Below, piece after piece: positions 23,601-34,907 of a DNA stretch of 64,000 bases (positions are counted from its first letter, which is position 1; each line of letters starts with the position of its first letter). This DNA comes from Asterias amurensis (lineage: Eukaryota; Echinodermata; Asteroidea; Forcipulatida; Asteriidae). The notes under the pieces are model-generated. The model was not told the DNA's origin and did no database searches. It saw only the letters and a list, made by a program, of their open reading frames with translations. The stretch spans positions 14,332,406-14,396,405 of the forward strand of contig NC_092655.1 in assembly GCF_032118995.1 (NCBI RefSeq), read 5' to 3'. The position numbers and the translations under genes were made by a program.

Positions 23601-26600
23601 GCCATGGCATTTTGCAAAGGGCACTCTATTGGAAAAACCTTAAAGTAAATGGGAAGTTTTTAAAGGGCACCAGGGCCTAGACCAGGGGCAAGGAGGCCAT
23701 GGCATTTTGCAAAGGGCACTCTATTGGAAAAACCTTAAAGTAAATGGGAAGTTTTTAAAGGGCACCAGGGCCAAGACCAGGGGCAATCGTGGCCATGACC
23801 TCCACAGCCCGAGTGTAGTTCTAGGCCTGATGTGAAAATTTCAGTTCAAAAGTAGGATTTTTTTTGAGACGGCGAAAAAACTCTAACACAGTTTTTGTCC
23901 AATCGGGAAGAAAAGTCCCCAATAGGAAAACACAATCCGGGAAACTTTACCGCGGTAACGCTTCTCGGATTCAAATTTAGGGGCAATATTGTTTACATGA
24001 CCACATTAAGTTAAATGTTTCTGAAAATGCTCTTTACTATCGAAAGCAGATGCAGGCTTCTAATCAAAAGTTTGTTTTGCCATTGTTATTTATTTTAATT
24101 TTATTTTATTTCTTCGGACACAAAAAAAAGCAAAACAATAAAACAAGTACAGGCCGTCCAGGGAAGGGCACAAAGTCCAAAAACTGTCATCAAAAAAGAT
24201 GTGCTCTCCCAGACCTAACTCATAAAAAGTACACAATATATACTATACATTAAAAATTCTTAAATTGCAGGAAAAGTTTAAACAAAAGATGGCAAGTAAA
24301 AAGCAATACTACAAGGTACTTTTTCAAAATGTCCACAGATTCACAACAAACCTACAGGGCCCGAAGACATTGTTATGAAGTTTACTCTGTTTTTTTTTCT
24401 GGTTGGTGTTTATGCTTTTGTCTGCTATTTTTGAGCTTTAAGTATTGCGGTGGTTTCTGTATTATATACAGTTTAATATTTGTTTTCCTTTCCATCTTTT
24501 GTTTTAATTTTCACTGTGATTTCTAGGAGGGCACATCTTTTTAATTTGCCTTTCTCTGGACAGCCTCTACTGCCTGTATAACCACATTGTATTTTGCCAA
24601 GTATTCAAATAAAATAAATATTTGATTTCCCTTTATAGGTTCCGTACTGTGGTCGACTCTGATACCCAGATGTTATCTTATAACACGGACAGTCTGGTCT
24701 ACGACCCCGATAATACAAACCATGGCATCAATGCGATTGACTATCAACCAGACGGTACTCTGGATGCTGCACCGGACTGTGAGTTTAAACTTGATGAAGG
24801 AACTCAAACCCAGCTACAGTGCCAACAGGTTTGTACAGTTTCATTTAGGGAGCTTTTGTTTTTGACGACGGATGGTTCTGTGACGATAATAATGACATTT
24901 AGTGTCATCTGCGCATACATCGGCTGTAGGTACAGTTTCATTTTAGGGAGCTTTCCTCTTTGACGACGGATGGTTCTGCGACGATAATGATGACATTTAG
25001 CGTCATCTGCGCATACATCGGCTCTGAGGACGGCATCCCTCAATTTCTAAACTGTCATCACATAAATACATTGAACATAATCGAAACCCTTATAGGACTA
25101 ATGTCGCACGAGGAAGTTTACATACAGCCAGGTCCAGGCAGTCCCCAAGAAGACAGGGCATTCACATTTGAATGTTCACATAATCATTCTTTGGGATCGT
25201 AAGACAGTTTGAAGAATTACTCGTGTTCTACCGAAATGATCCGTTGCAGTTGGCTGGAAATTTGGTTGGTAATCCTGTTTTTATAAAGGAAGAAATTTAA
25301 TGCTAAGCAAGTTTGTGTGCTTAAGTAGCTCTATGATATGGGTCCCAGATCTGTGCCTCTAAATTTATATATTTATTTACTTTTCACTATTCTTCAAGAC
25401 CTGGGAGTTCAAACTGGTTCTTGATGTGGATACATCAGGTCAAGTTGATAACAGAATACCCGTTGATGCCAGTGGAACATTTGAGTTTTACTTCACTCTC
25501 TATGGGTAAGTTTTTCATCTGATCCTAAATTTCATTTTAAAAAAACCCCCATCTATACAGATGACTGATATTTAAATTCATTCTGCTTTAAATAAGTCAA
25601 GAAAATGTGTATAGCATACTTAAAGACAGTGGACACTATTGGTAATTGTCACATACCAGTCATCTCAATTGGTGTCTCTCAACATATGCATAAAATAACA
25701 AACCTGTGAAAATTTTGAGGTCAATTAGTCATCAAAGTTTTTAAGATAACTATGAAAGAAAAAACCATCTTGTCACACGAAGTTGTGTGCTTTCAGATGC
25801 TTGATTTCAAGACCTTAAATTCTAAATCTGAGGTCTCAAAATCAAACTCGTGGAAACTACGTCACTATGCGATTTCTGCAACATTAAAATGAATGTAGAT
25901 TGATTGATTGATTGATTGATTGACTTTTCAAAGCAAACACTTTATTCATACACAAAATGTACAGAATTTACAAAAACATAGAAACTAAAAATTGATTGAT
26001 TATATCATAGAGCAATGAACAGATTTTTTGCTCTATATTCTTATATATGTACTGTTTATCCTTTATAAAAATATTGTTTTTGTGTTTTTGATTTCAAGCC
26101 CTACTTTGTATTTAACTGGATTGCTTTAAATGACATGACTTTAAAAAAAACGTTTGTTGATTGCCGTTTGTGCTTTGAAAGTTTCCAGCGCCTGTGTTTT
26201 TTGGGCCCCAATATATTTTTTAGGCTGCAATTTTTTAATAAATGTCCTCTGTGTATTGATGTTTTTTACCTGCCTGCAATATGGTGTGAATATGATTCAA
26301 TAATAGGCATAATAATAATAATAATAAAAATACTAGGATTTTGTTTAACCCAACTACAGATGTGAAAAGACCAACAATGAGTTTGATAAAGCCACTTGTC
26401 AACAAGTGGGAACGGATCCAGCCAAGATCTCTGCTCTGATTACAATCCAAACGACGGTGTTTATTCAAGATATGGAAGACGACCAAGTGACCATCATCCT
26501 ACAGTCACTTACTGGTAACTACTATCAACATTCAATTAATAAAAAATATTTATTTTGGCAAACAATTTATCAAACACATGTACCCACATTAAAAATATTT

Positions 26601-29600
26601 AAGAAAACAAAGTAAAATAGTTCGGTGCCCAGGAGAGAGTAAAAATTAACAAAATAACTATCGCCAAAAGGCGTACGTCTCCTGAAAAGGCAGAAAATCT
26701 GCTGGGTAAAAGGTAGAAATTTGGACTTGTTTTATGGCTACTGACTGGCACCCCAGAACAAAGATATTTACAAAATAGGGAGACAGCCAACATAGGGCTA
26801 GGTAGCTCAGTTGCTAGAGTGCCGGCACGCTAATCCGGAGGTCGTTGGTTCGAATCCCACTCTAGTCAATTCTTTGTTCAACCCCAAAACTCATTTAAAA
26901 ATTTACCAAGTCGGTGTCCCTTGTGTTTTATATTGATATCTGAAACAAAGTCGCATCCCCTTTAGGTGATCCCCTGGCTGCCGCTTCCCAGGTTGTATCG
27001 TAATTTGGGTGTGATCCCAAACTATTTTATTGTGCCATGTGATATTTGTAGTATATTGTTGCGGTTTTAATTTATACGGTTCATGTATATTTTTCTGCTA
27101 TTTTTTAAAAATCTGTATTTTAATGTGCAAAATGAGAAAGCGCTGGGCATGATGAAAAAAAAGAATTGAATTGAATTGAGTTGAAATATTTAAATCCTTG
27201 AAAACAAATTCAAATAATAAAGAGGTCATCCAATTAAGAACTCCCTCTGATATGTATCTAATCAACAGGTGCAGAAAATGAAGACCTGAGTTACGGGACC
27301 GGTTCCAGAGGTGTGGCTCACAAGGAGATCGTTGACCTCAAGGTCAAGTTCTCACCAGCCTTGCTGAGGAAGGACTATGATCTAGATCTACTTTTGTTCA
27401 TGGTGTGCAAGGGGGAAGAGTACGCCAGCGATACTTACGCCCAGGTAAATATATATATTTTTTCCCCCGATTAGTCTGCCAGACTGGTGATGTTTTGGGG
27501 AGGATGGTCTTGCTTCATTAAAGACACTGGACACTATTGGTAATTGTCAAACTAGCCTTCACAGTTGGTGTATCTCAACATATGCATAAAATAACAAACC
27601 TGTGAAAATTTGAGCTCAATCGGTCGTCAAAGTTTCGAGATAATAATGCAAGAAAAAAACACCCTTGCCACCTGTAGTTGTGTGCTTGCAGATGCTTACT
27701 TTCGAGACCTCAAATTCTAAATCTGAGGTCTTAAAATCAAATTCGTCGAAAATTACTTCTTTCTCGAAAACTACATTACTTCAGAGGGAGCTGTTTCTCA
27801 CAATGTTTTATACTATCAACCTCTCCCCATTACTTGTTACCAAGTAAGGTTTTTTGCTAATTATTATTTTGTGTCTGTATTAAATTTGTTTGGGGAGAAT
27901 GGTCTTGCCTCATTAGGTGCCAGTTTTTGGACAGTCATGCAGTGAGAATCCGCCGTGCGGAATCCTTAGATTTTTTTTAAAGGTCCACACTCCAGACACA
28001 TTTTGACTTATTGACTAATCCGCTTGGTTATGCTTGTTTTCAATACTCTGTTTTTTGTTTTTTGTTTTTTTTTGTTTACTGCAAAGTAGAATGCTGGGGA
28101 TCATGACCAAATTTCATAAAGGACCGAATTTCACCAGCCACAACAATGCAAACTTAATGTAATTTTGGCTGGTTACCTTGTTCTAAGGGATACTATTCTG
28201 TGCTCAGCAACTTAATTGACTGAGGGCATATGTGCTAGAAACCTCTCCCTCTTTTTGTATCATCTTCTCCCTTTCCACACCCACTTTCTATCCCTTTTGG
28301 GCGTTTATATTTGTCTTTATATTTGTGTAACTTATTGTATGGATATATAGAAGATGTGACCCATGTTTCATTCAAACCGCCCTCTGAAGACAAAACACTG
28401 TTCACGTCGTGTTTCGCCGGGCAAAAAGACGCGTTTACTTTCTAGCTGGCTGCCAAAACACAGCACAGTATAAGCGCGAATCATGTTATGGTTTTCGAGT
28501 GACGTCAGAGGTCACATCGTCTGTATTAGGGAATTTTTAATGTGCTTATATTACCATTTGCTTGTTTGCTTTAAATTGGCCCATTTCACTAATTGTTGAA
28601 CTGTAAAGCAACTTGAGGCTTGCATAAAAACTCTATAAATCCATTTTGCTAGTCAGAGCTCTGCTTCTCAATGGGCTCCCCTGCAGTATCCTTGTAGATT
28701 CAGCACGAGTATCTCCTTTCTATTTGTAGATTGTTGGTAATAATGTAAATTTATATCATTGACTGATCTGGATACTGCGTACAAATTAATCAACTTGAAA
28801 CTTAAACTTGAAATTATTCAATTTTTTTTCTCCGATTCAATCACCAGGGCTGTTTAGAGGCACCCTCGTCAGATCGTTACGTCGCCCACCGAGATGGTTC
28901 ATTTAGTTTCATACCACGGGTAAGCAATGAAAATGGCACAACACTCCTTGATGAATACAACTCCAGCCATGTGGCAGAGGACACGTATCAACCATTAGAG
29001 AGTCAAGAATACTTGCGTGAAGATGAATCTGGACAGGCGCTGGCAGGTATGTAAATTGTAATGGAATTTCAAGCTGGTATCATTATTTTATTCATTTTGG
29101 TTTTACCTATCGTCAGCGTTTCACCTATACTACAACACGCATTTTGTGTTACTTTATGAAACTAGGTCAGTGCGCGAAGTTGCGTGCTACTTCGTGAAAA
29201 CGTTTTTACCTCACTTTGACATCACTTTGACTTGAGTGCGTGCCGTGCATTACAATGGTAAAACAGAGGTCCGGTGCTACTTCATGAAAACAAAAAATTC
29301 CACAAACGGGCAAAAGTTTGAAACACTCATTAGCTAAATTAAAAAATTAAAGCTGTCTGAGCTTTGAAACTTCAAGAAATTGTAGGTCTTCATGCATTAA
29401 TCAACAGAAATGTAAAAAAATTAAAATGTAAAAAAAAAATCCTTAAGCATGTAGCGTGCTACTTCATGAAAATGGTGATCTATATACACCGATGTCGGTA
29501 CAGTGCTAACGCACATCAGTGTCTTTTGGTAAAACCAAAATGAATATTCTTTATTCTTTGCTTACACACATCGGTGTATATAGGTAAAAACAAAATGAAT

Positions 29601-31544
29601 ATTCTTTATCCTCGATGCAAATTTAACATCTATTATATAATAATTTTATTGTTTACCCCTTGCTTTGTTTGTGTTTTCTGACTCTTTCTTTATTCAAGTA
29701 TTTCTACTTGACTGCTTATGTTACACTTAAAGACACTGGACACTATTGTGGATTGTCAAAGACCAGTCTTCTCACTTGGTGTATCTCAACATATGCATAA
29801 AATAACAAACCTGTGAAAATTTGAGCTCAAATGGTCGTCGGAGTTGCGAGTTAATGAAATAAAAAACACCCTTGTCACACAAAATTGTGTGCTTTCAGAT
29901 GCTTGGATTCGAGACCTCAAATTTTAGTGCTGAGTTCTCAAAACTAAATTCGTGGAAAATTACTCGTTTCTCTAAAACTACTTGACTTCAGAGGGAGCCG
30001 TTTCTCAGTGTTTTATACTATCAACTCGTTACAAAGTAAGTTTTAATGCTAATAATTATTTTGATTAATTACCAATAGTGTCCACCTGTTCATGTGAGTT
30101 GTTAATGTCATTAAGCCTTTGAGACAGACTCTGCTAGTGCTAGAATCTAAACATTGACTGTTTTTTTTGTGGTATCCCTATAGAATATTTTTACATTTGA
30201 AATATCAAGTGGTAATATTTTACTTTTTCCCTGTCACCATTGTGGTTTGATACCGTCTTGTGTTACAGGAATTTTCTTTGCAATAGGCTGAGGAAATCTT
30301 GCACAATGTTTAAATGTCTAAAAATTTACATTTTTATTACAGAACCAGCTTCCTATAAGCAACTAACAATGTTGATAGGTTCAAGGCTGGCCCTAAACAA
30401 AGCCATTTTAACATGTTAAAAAAACAACTTTAAAAAAACATTAGGCCTAAGTGACTATTTTAAGCAATGCCATGTTTTAGGATTACCCGGTAGTGTTTAT
30501 CTTGACTGTATTTACTGATTTGATATTTGAGTATACAGATAACCGTCTTTAACTACACTTGAACTCAGTGTAGTTGCTCTTAAGGTTTCTAAGCTGTATG
30601 GAATTGTTATTGATTTTAAATTGTTAGACCGCCAACATAAGGCTTGATAGCCCAGTTGAAAGAGCAGCGACACGTTACTCCGGTGATCGTTGGTTCAAAT
30701 TCCGCTCTAGTCGATTTGTCTTGGTTCAATCCAAAATCATTGATTTTAAATATGATAAAATATCAGTCTTACATAGCGCAAGTATCCTCCAAACAAGGTA
30801 CTTAAGGCGCTGGTTTTTGTTGGGGTGAATAAATACAAACTTTCAGAAAGATGGGTTATTGCAGTGATGGATTCTGAGACCCTATTATTTAGCACCTTGT
30901 AAGGGTTTACAAGGGTTTCGGATATGTTTATACGGATGAATAAAATCAATAAAAAATCAATTGTTTGATTTTCCTTCTCTCTACCCAATACAGTTCCTGT
31001 GCATCAGTCAAAATTTGTGAACGTCGCCCTCTCTGGAGAATCGGCCGTCTATACCATCACTACAGTCTACCGACTCGTAGAGCGGCTGCAGGTACCACTC
31101 CGTAAGCGAAGGGCAACCCTACCAAAGATGCACGACGTCATACTATCCAAGAGCGTATGGGGACGGACAAGAACAGGAAAATCCACCGGCACAATCATCG
31201 AGCGACACAGCCGGGATGTTGAAGACAGCGCGAGAGACACCCACGGTCACGCCGTTCCGTTCACGACCATGGGATGTCCGGAGGATTCGGAGCACATCCA
31301 GGAGGAATTGGACTGCAGATGTCCGGTTGGCAAAGAGTACAGCTTGAAGACATTCGAGTGTCTGGAGCCAGGAGCCGAGGTGGATGTAGAGGAGGAGACT
31401 AATGAGGTCCAGGAGGAGACCAACGATGATGAAGACGACCTCAAGAAACCAGGCTCTAAGACAGGAATGGCTCCTGCCACTAGCTGCACCTTGTGGCTCA
31501 TAGTGACAGCTAACGCCATCATTGTCCTTATGAGAATGCATTGA
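17507..31544 (+). CDS. Uncharacterised secreted or GPI-anchored protein with furin site (11 exons, 727 aa)
   Basis: Exons: 17507-17633, 19390-19548, 21099-21254, 21883-22068, 23045-23222, 24639-24828, 25399-25505, 26360-26514, 27269-27444, 28848-29046, 30994-31544. All introns are GT/AG and the 2184-nt frame is unbroken. Residues 1-26 are a signal peptide (core LLFGLVLVVLLV, cleavage near SKA). The body looks beta-rich, with spaced cysteines and N-glycosylation sequons NDT, NGT and NSS. An RKRR furin-type site lies at 581-584. A small cysteine cluster at 639-667 has the pattern C-x12-C-x-C-x12-C. An acidic stretch (about 672-696) precedes a hydrophobic C-terminus (about 710-724), suggesting a GPI signal or membrane anchor. 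The plan resembles zona-pellucida-type egg-coat proteins (furin site before a tail), but I do not recognise a ZP module. An in-frame ATG at 17525 could also start a signal peptide. Function unknown. Confidence 0.85.
17741..18070. mobile_element. Family A MITE, diverged
   Basis: ATAATTGGTAATTACTCAAA ... GGGATACACCAAG ... ACCAAACGTGTCCAG. Starts about 110 bp into intron 1 of the secreted protein gene. Confidence 0.75.
18680..18850. other. GC-rich block in intron 1 of the secreted protein gene
   Basis: About 170 bp of clearly higher GC content (GGCGCAGGCCCCGGCGGGAC ... GGCAAGGCGACACGGTC) between AT-rich flanks. It does not match the other repeats here and I do not recognise it. Possibly a captured gene or structural RNA fragment. 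Confidence 0.5.
19390..19548 (+). CDS. Secreted protein gene, exon 2
   Basis: Acceptor AATTAATAG, donor GACG|GTAAGT, phase 1 at both ends. Encodes the first folded segment (DMGQVTKDSFDVESG and onward), with no cysteine. Confidence 0.85.
20555..20770. mobile_element. Family A MITE fragment
   Basis: CAATTTGTCATCGAAATTGC ... GTGCTTTCAGATGTCTG ... GTCGTTTCTCACAG. Runs into a family-G element. Confidence 0.65.
20768..21056 (+). mobile_element. Family G element with hammerhead-like motif, uninterrupted copy
   Basis: Starts near GACTAGAGCAAGCTAGTCGA AACGTTGAG and runs through CAGGACAGTTCTTTTCAGAA to ACATGGTGTTACCGCAAAC. Relatives lie at 44597-45115 (with a MITE inside), 9048-9170 and 4905-4985. 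Possibly the end of a Penelope-like or other non-LTR retroelement; the family is uncertain. Confidence 0.6.
21099..21254 (+). CDS. Secreted protein gene, exon 3
   Basis: Acceptor TGTTACAG, donor AATG|GTAAAA, phases 1 and 1. Contains the first cysteine of the mature protein (TSECSS) and the sequon NDT. Confidence 0.85.
21372..21680 (+). repeat. About 40-bp tandem repeat, about eight copies
   Basis: Units of CTACGTCTTTATGTCAATGC ATTTTT in intron 3 of the secreted protein gene. A LINE-like tail (CAATATAAGTCAATAAATTT) follows near 21815. Confidence 0.85.
21883..22068 (+). CDS. Secreted protein gene, exon 4
   Basis: Acceptor ATTCCAG, donor TGGAG|GTAATA, phases 1 and 1. Encodes an acidic segment around FFTCKDSINEDF. 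Confidence 0.85.
22593..22842. mobile_element. CWG foldback element, family F
   Basis: GGCCCACTTTCATAGAGCTG ... GTGAAATTGGGCC with CTG on both sides. Lies in intron 4 of the secreted protein gene. Confidence 0.82.
23045..23222 (+). CDS. Secreted protein gene, exon 5
   Basis: Acceptor TTCTTCCAG, donor ATAAG|GTACAA, phases 1 and 2. Basic, probably helical segment (RLSRSVLTKFLISS) without cysteine, unlike the acidic exons around it. Confidence 0.82.
23305..23800 (+). repeat. 95-96-bp tandem repeat, about five copies
   Basis: Units start GGGAAGTTTTTAAAGGGCAC at 23365, 23461, 23556, 23651 and 23746 (the third has small changes). Lies in intron 5 of the secreted protein gene. Confidence 0.9.
24050..24625. 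mobile_element. Two LINE-like 3' tails in opposite orientation
   Basis: 24060-24230 (minus sense) and about 24520-24625 (plus sense) share a GGGCACA ... GGAC(G/A)GCCT(G/C)TACT block followed by A-rich AAATAAAA ends. Probably 3' ends of one LINE family inserted head to head in intron 5 of the secreted protein gene. Confidence 0.4.
24639..24828 (+). CDS. Secreted protein gene, exon 6
   Basis: Acceptor CCCTTTATAG, donor CAACAG|GTTTGT, phases 2 and 0. Asp/Asn-rich, with two cysteines (APDCEF and LQCQQ). A duplicated block starts just past its donor. Confidence 0.85.
24833..25027 (+). repeat. Two-copy duplication beside exon 6 of the secreted protein gene
   Basis: GACGACGGATGGTTCTGTGA and GACGACGGATGGTTCTGCGA blocks, each ending TCTGCGCATACATCGGCT. 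The first copy starts five bases after the exon 6 donor. Confidence 0.85.
25399..25505 (+). CDS. Secreted protein gene, exon 7
   Basis: Acceptor TTCTTCAAG, donor TATGG|GTAAGT, phases 0 and 2. Predicted strands TWEFKLVLDVD and GTFEFYFTLYG. Confidence 0.83.
25620..25861. mobile_element. Family A MITE, right part missing
   Basis: TTAAAGACAGTGGACACTAT ... CTGAGGTCTCAAAATC. Lies between exons 7 and 8 of the secreted protein gene. Confidence 0.8.
26360..26514 (+). CDS. Secreted protein gene, exon 8
   Basis: Acceptor CCAACTACAG, donor ACTG|GTAACT, phases 2 and 1. Two cysteines (GCEK and ATCQQ), then two hydrophobic strands. Confidence 0.85.
26735..26895 (+). mobile_element. tRNA-like element, family S1, with conserved leader
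   Basis: The tRNA-like part starts near 26795 with intact box A and B. The 50 bp before it (TTTACAAAATAGGGAGACAG and so on) are also shared with the copies at 47130 and 57397. Lies in an intron of the secreted protein gene. Confidence 0.7.
27269..27444 (+). CDS. Secreted protein gene, exon 9
   Basis: Acceptor ATCAACAG, donor CCCAG|GTAAAT, phases 1 and 0. One cysteine (FMVCKGEE). Confidence 0.85.
27518..27873. mobile_element. Family A MITE, right end worn
   Basis: TTAAAGACACTGGACACTAT ... TTACCAAGTAAGG. Lies in intron 9 of the secreted protein gene. Confidence 0.8.
28848..29046 (+). CDS. Secreted protein gene, exon 10
   Basis: Acceptor AATCACCAG, donor GGCAG|GTATGT, phases 0 and 1. Starts GCLEAPSSD and carries the sequons NGT and NSS. 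Confidence 0.85.
29727..30087. mobile_element. Family A MITE
   Basis: TTAAAGACACTGGACACTAT ... ATTACCAATAGTGTCCACC. Lies in intron 10 of the secreted protein gene. Confidence 0.82.
30625..30735 (+). mobile_element. tRNA-like element, family S1 (diverged)
   Basis: GACCGCCAACATAAGGCTTG leader and start, box B GGTTCAAATTCC, then TTGGTTCAATCCAAAATC. Confidence 0.65.
30750..30915 (-). mobile_element. SINE family S2, 3' part only
   Basis: CATAGCGCAAGTATCC, GTACTTAAGGCGC and GATTCTGAGACCC match the S2 tail. Lies 80 bp upstream of exon 11 of the secreted protein gene. Confidence 0.6.
30994..31544 (+). CDS. Secreted protein gene, last coding exon 11 (furin site, Cys cluster, anchor tail)
   Basis: Acceptor ACCCAATACAG, stop TGA at 31542-31544. 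It holds the RKRR site, a basic stretch, four clustered cysteines, an acidic low-complexity region and the hydrophobic C-terminus that ends LMRMH. The antisense strand is also open here, probably by composition. Confidence 0.87.
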
Positions 31545-33225
31545 TAAGAAAACCTATTAAATTATAGACACTTACACCCGGTTCAAACGGGCACTCCAGA
31601 GTTGCGCCAAACCAAATAGATTAAGAGCGGCTCGGGTTCGTCCCCCAAAAAAATGTTGGTTTCATGTTCAAAATTTAGGCTCGGCTCATGACAAGATCAG
31701 CGTCTCGAACCAAGTTGCCCCAGAGTCGGTCCAAGCGACTGCAACAGTCGATCTTTCAACTTTCATAGTTCAATAATGTGGTTCGGCGTGACTCTAGACC
31801 GCCTGTCTGAACTGGGTGTTGAAGATATTCAAAAGCCTTATGTAATAAGGACCCTTTAACCACATGACGCAATAAGCCATTTGTGAGATACATTTGTAAA
31901 AAGTCATCAGTTAATGCTTAGATTTAAATTCTTCAGACTGAAGAGACAGTTACTCATGTCAAAGGACTTTGGGCAAGCGGTTGTAAAGCAGTATCCAGAT
32001 GATTGTGCCATACACTTTTATTCGGAATTGTGCATGGGCGTTCGCTACCCGAAGTATGTGACTTAGCAAGCGGTTGTAAAGCAGTATCCAGATGATTGTG
32101 CCATACACTTTTATTCGCAATTGTGCATGGGTGTTCGCTGCCCGAAGTATGTGACTTAGCAAGCGGTTGTAAAGCAGTATCCAGATGATTGTGCCATACA
32201 CTTTCATTCGGAATTGTGCATGGGTGTTCGCTGCCCGAATTATGTGACAAAGCAAGTAACCATCTCTTTAGTTTGAGCACTTCAAGTGGGTACCGAGCTT
32301 GTCATTGTCACATGTACCAGACGATATTCAAATCTAACACGCAAGTGGCTTATTCTGCAGAGACGGCCTATGCAGATCAAATTGCCTAAGCGTCTTGAAG
32401 ATAACCACACTCCTTGTTGCAAATGAACAAATTACACGTTTGATAGAATCCATTGTACGATATTTATTTAATGTTTCTTGAATGCATCGTTCTTTTGAAT
32501 GAAAGACATACAGTATGACAAGTACAGATTTTGAATCACAACAGTTAACCAAGTCGTACATACTAATCAAGTCCGGGATAAAAACACAAGTGCACGCTGA
32601 TTGCCAGGCTACCCCATATCTTTCAGTTAATTTAAAACGGCCATTTTTGATGTATTTTGTTAGCAACAAAACCTATTTGTGATATACCACAGTTTCTAGT
32701 TGAACCAGCTCACATGAAAAACAGTGACTTCTGCCAAATGCCAAATGATCACACACAGAAGTTTAACCTTCACAAATATTATTGGCACTTGATATACAGA
32801 TGAAGAGAAAATATTAACAAATTTTAAACGAAATAAATATAAAAAAAAGGTAACGGATATATATATATATATTTATAAAAAGAGGCAGCAAAAATGAAAT
32901 TAAGTCTAACTTGTCACTGCCCCGGTTAAAAACTGTATGTAAAAACACAAAAAAAAAATTGAAAAAATATTTGAATATAGTTTAAAACTTTTGAATGTTC
33001 ACAAATAATAAATATATAAAGAAATTTGATTATCTAGAGAAACTATTTAGTAAAAAGTAAGACCTACACTTAAGTTGTTGATTTCAGAGCAGTAGTTTTG
33101 ATATTTGTACAGATGTGTTGCACTTTGTGGATGGGTTTAAATAACAGTTACCAGTTTGCACTTGATTACTCATATAATTACAATATTATTTATCAGTATG
33201 CATGGCAGAAAGACCTATAAATAAA
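31545..33225 (+). other. Probable 3' UTR of the secreted protein gene, with AATAAA at 33220-33225
   Basis: No further gene is seen after the stop until AATAAA at 33220. The stretch holds a three-copy 93-bp tandem repeat (31973-32252) and AT-rich single-copy sequence. The true poly(A) site is not proven. Confidence 0.4.
31973..32252 (+). repeat. 93-bp tandem repeat, three copies
   Basis: Units start at 31973, 32066 and 32159 (AAGCGGTTGTAAAGCAG start) and differ at only a few positions. The period is a multiple of three, so both strands show long repetitive open frames that are not genes. Confidence 0.95.
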
Positions 33226-33684
33226 TCTTATTGCCAAAATTATCATGTACGTTGTGTTTTATTGTCTTTGTGACACAGTTTGTTGTAATGGGTAGAGACA
33301 TGGGAAGGACGAGCATTCGCCAAAATGCAGTCGATGATAAATAAATGCCAGTCAATGACAGCTAAAATATATCGAGTAAACGTTTCAGAAGTTTAACAAC
33401 GAGGGCGCACTTGGCGGATCCTTACAGTAAGGTGCACTTGGCTATGTAGGGTGGGTCGCACCAAACTAGTTCTCAAACATCAGAACATGTCCTTAGAAAA
33501 TCGTAAATTGGACTTGGTCTGGGTATAACGTACAGATTTGGCCAGAAATGTCTGTAAATTACGGTATTTATTTAAGTTCTGGTATGAGTTGTCTGTAAAC
33601 AGGATGATTGTAGCCTAATGCTAGCTGTACCTAGTTTCATCCCATTTCAGCAAATCTGTTTAGAGTACATGTACGCCGGGTACA

Positions 33685-33935
33685 GGGTTTGAAGATGATG
33701 ATAGTGGAAAGCTTCCCTTCAAATATTACTTACTGAGGTGCTGTAGTTTTTGAGAAATGAGTAAAGCAATGTCATGAAAATACGTCTGTAAATGCTTAAA
33801 ATAATTTTCGTCTCGTGAGACGAAAATTATTTTCATGACATTCTTTTACTCATTTCCCCAAAACTACAGCACCTCAGCACGTAATATTTCCAGGGAAGCT
33901 TTCTACTATCATTATCTTCAAACTGTGTAATTTTA
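33685..33935. mobile_element. Long hairpin element
   Basis: Arms of about 115 bp (GTTTGAAGATGATGATAGTG versus its inverse ending TATCATTATCTTCAAAC) meet at the palindrome TTTTCGTCTCGTGAGACGAA. Lies between the two convergent genes. Confidence 0.85.
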
Positions 33936-34907
33936 GTGTATATCTATGGACAATGTGTATTTTGTCCTACAAAAAGTACATACATCCTTTAAAGTACATT
34001 GCCACTCCATCCAATTGCAGGATGGAATGGTCGGCGAAAATTTTGAGCAGGCTCAAAGTTCTGGAGCACCATTCCAATCAAACTCGTTTGAGCTCGCCCA
34101 TGAAGTTCGTGAACAGACCGTAAAAATATACTACATCTACTGGTTGGGAATTTGTATCGTTGAAAAGCCCCACCGCTTGTGTTTATATTAGACCCCCTGA
34201 AAATTGTTTGGTACAATGTCCTCCGAAAAAGAAATTATTTTGGTAGGGCGAACTAAAAAAGAAATCATTATTTCTTTAATATTATGCTCAACACATTTGG
34301 TCTCTTGGAAATCTATGCTAGGAGCAAATATATTTCAATGTTTTTGGGAAAAAGCTAAACTTTTTGGGGGCTGGCATTAAACTTGTACATTTTGTGACAT
34401 GATGTCTATAATGTTTTGGTTATTGTCCTGATCAAACATTTTAACAGTATATATTAGTGGTAATCTATTTATTCTTTTAAGCCATATTTAGGTCAATCAA
34501 CCATTTTTTGTGTGCTCGACTTGAAACCATGGAGAAGCCTCCATTTTGATACCAACCTATTGGAGCACCATTCTGAAAATCATTGTAATAACCATCTTAG
34601 AACGATACTTCGGGGGGAAAAAAAGAGCCACACTATTAAACAATTTTTTAAATTTGACATTTTCCCCCCATCACTGCATTAAATAGCAAGGCAGCTCGGT
34701 GTTACGACTTCATACCGATAATGGTCCTATGATTCAATTTTCAAGATGTTGACACATATTATTTGTCTTGAATGACAGCTTTAACTAACACTGAAACAAT
34801 ACCTACACTTTGTTTTGCAACAACATTTTCTTTAACTACAACAGAGCCTTATTTACAATCTCACAGTATAACTGTACAAAGAGAATTATTTGAGATGCTT
34901 ATAACAA

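Noticed and set aside
31143-31541. 132-aa and 91-aa open frames antisense to the last exon of the secreted protein gene
   Set aside because: They mirror a GC-rich coding exon whose plus-strand frame joins perfectly with ten upstream exons.
31954-32280. Open frames of about 100 aa on the minus strand with repeated residues
   Set aside because: They are the translation of the 93-bp tandem repeat. The period is divisible by three, so no stop appears. No start context and no splice sites.
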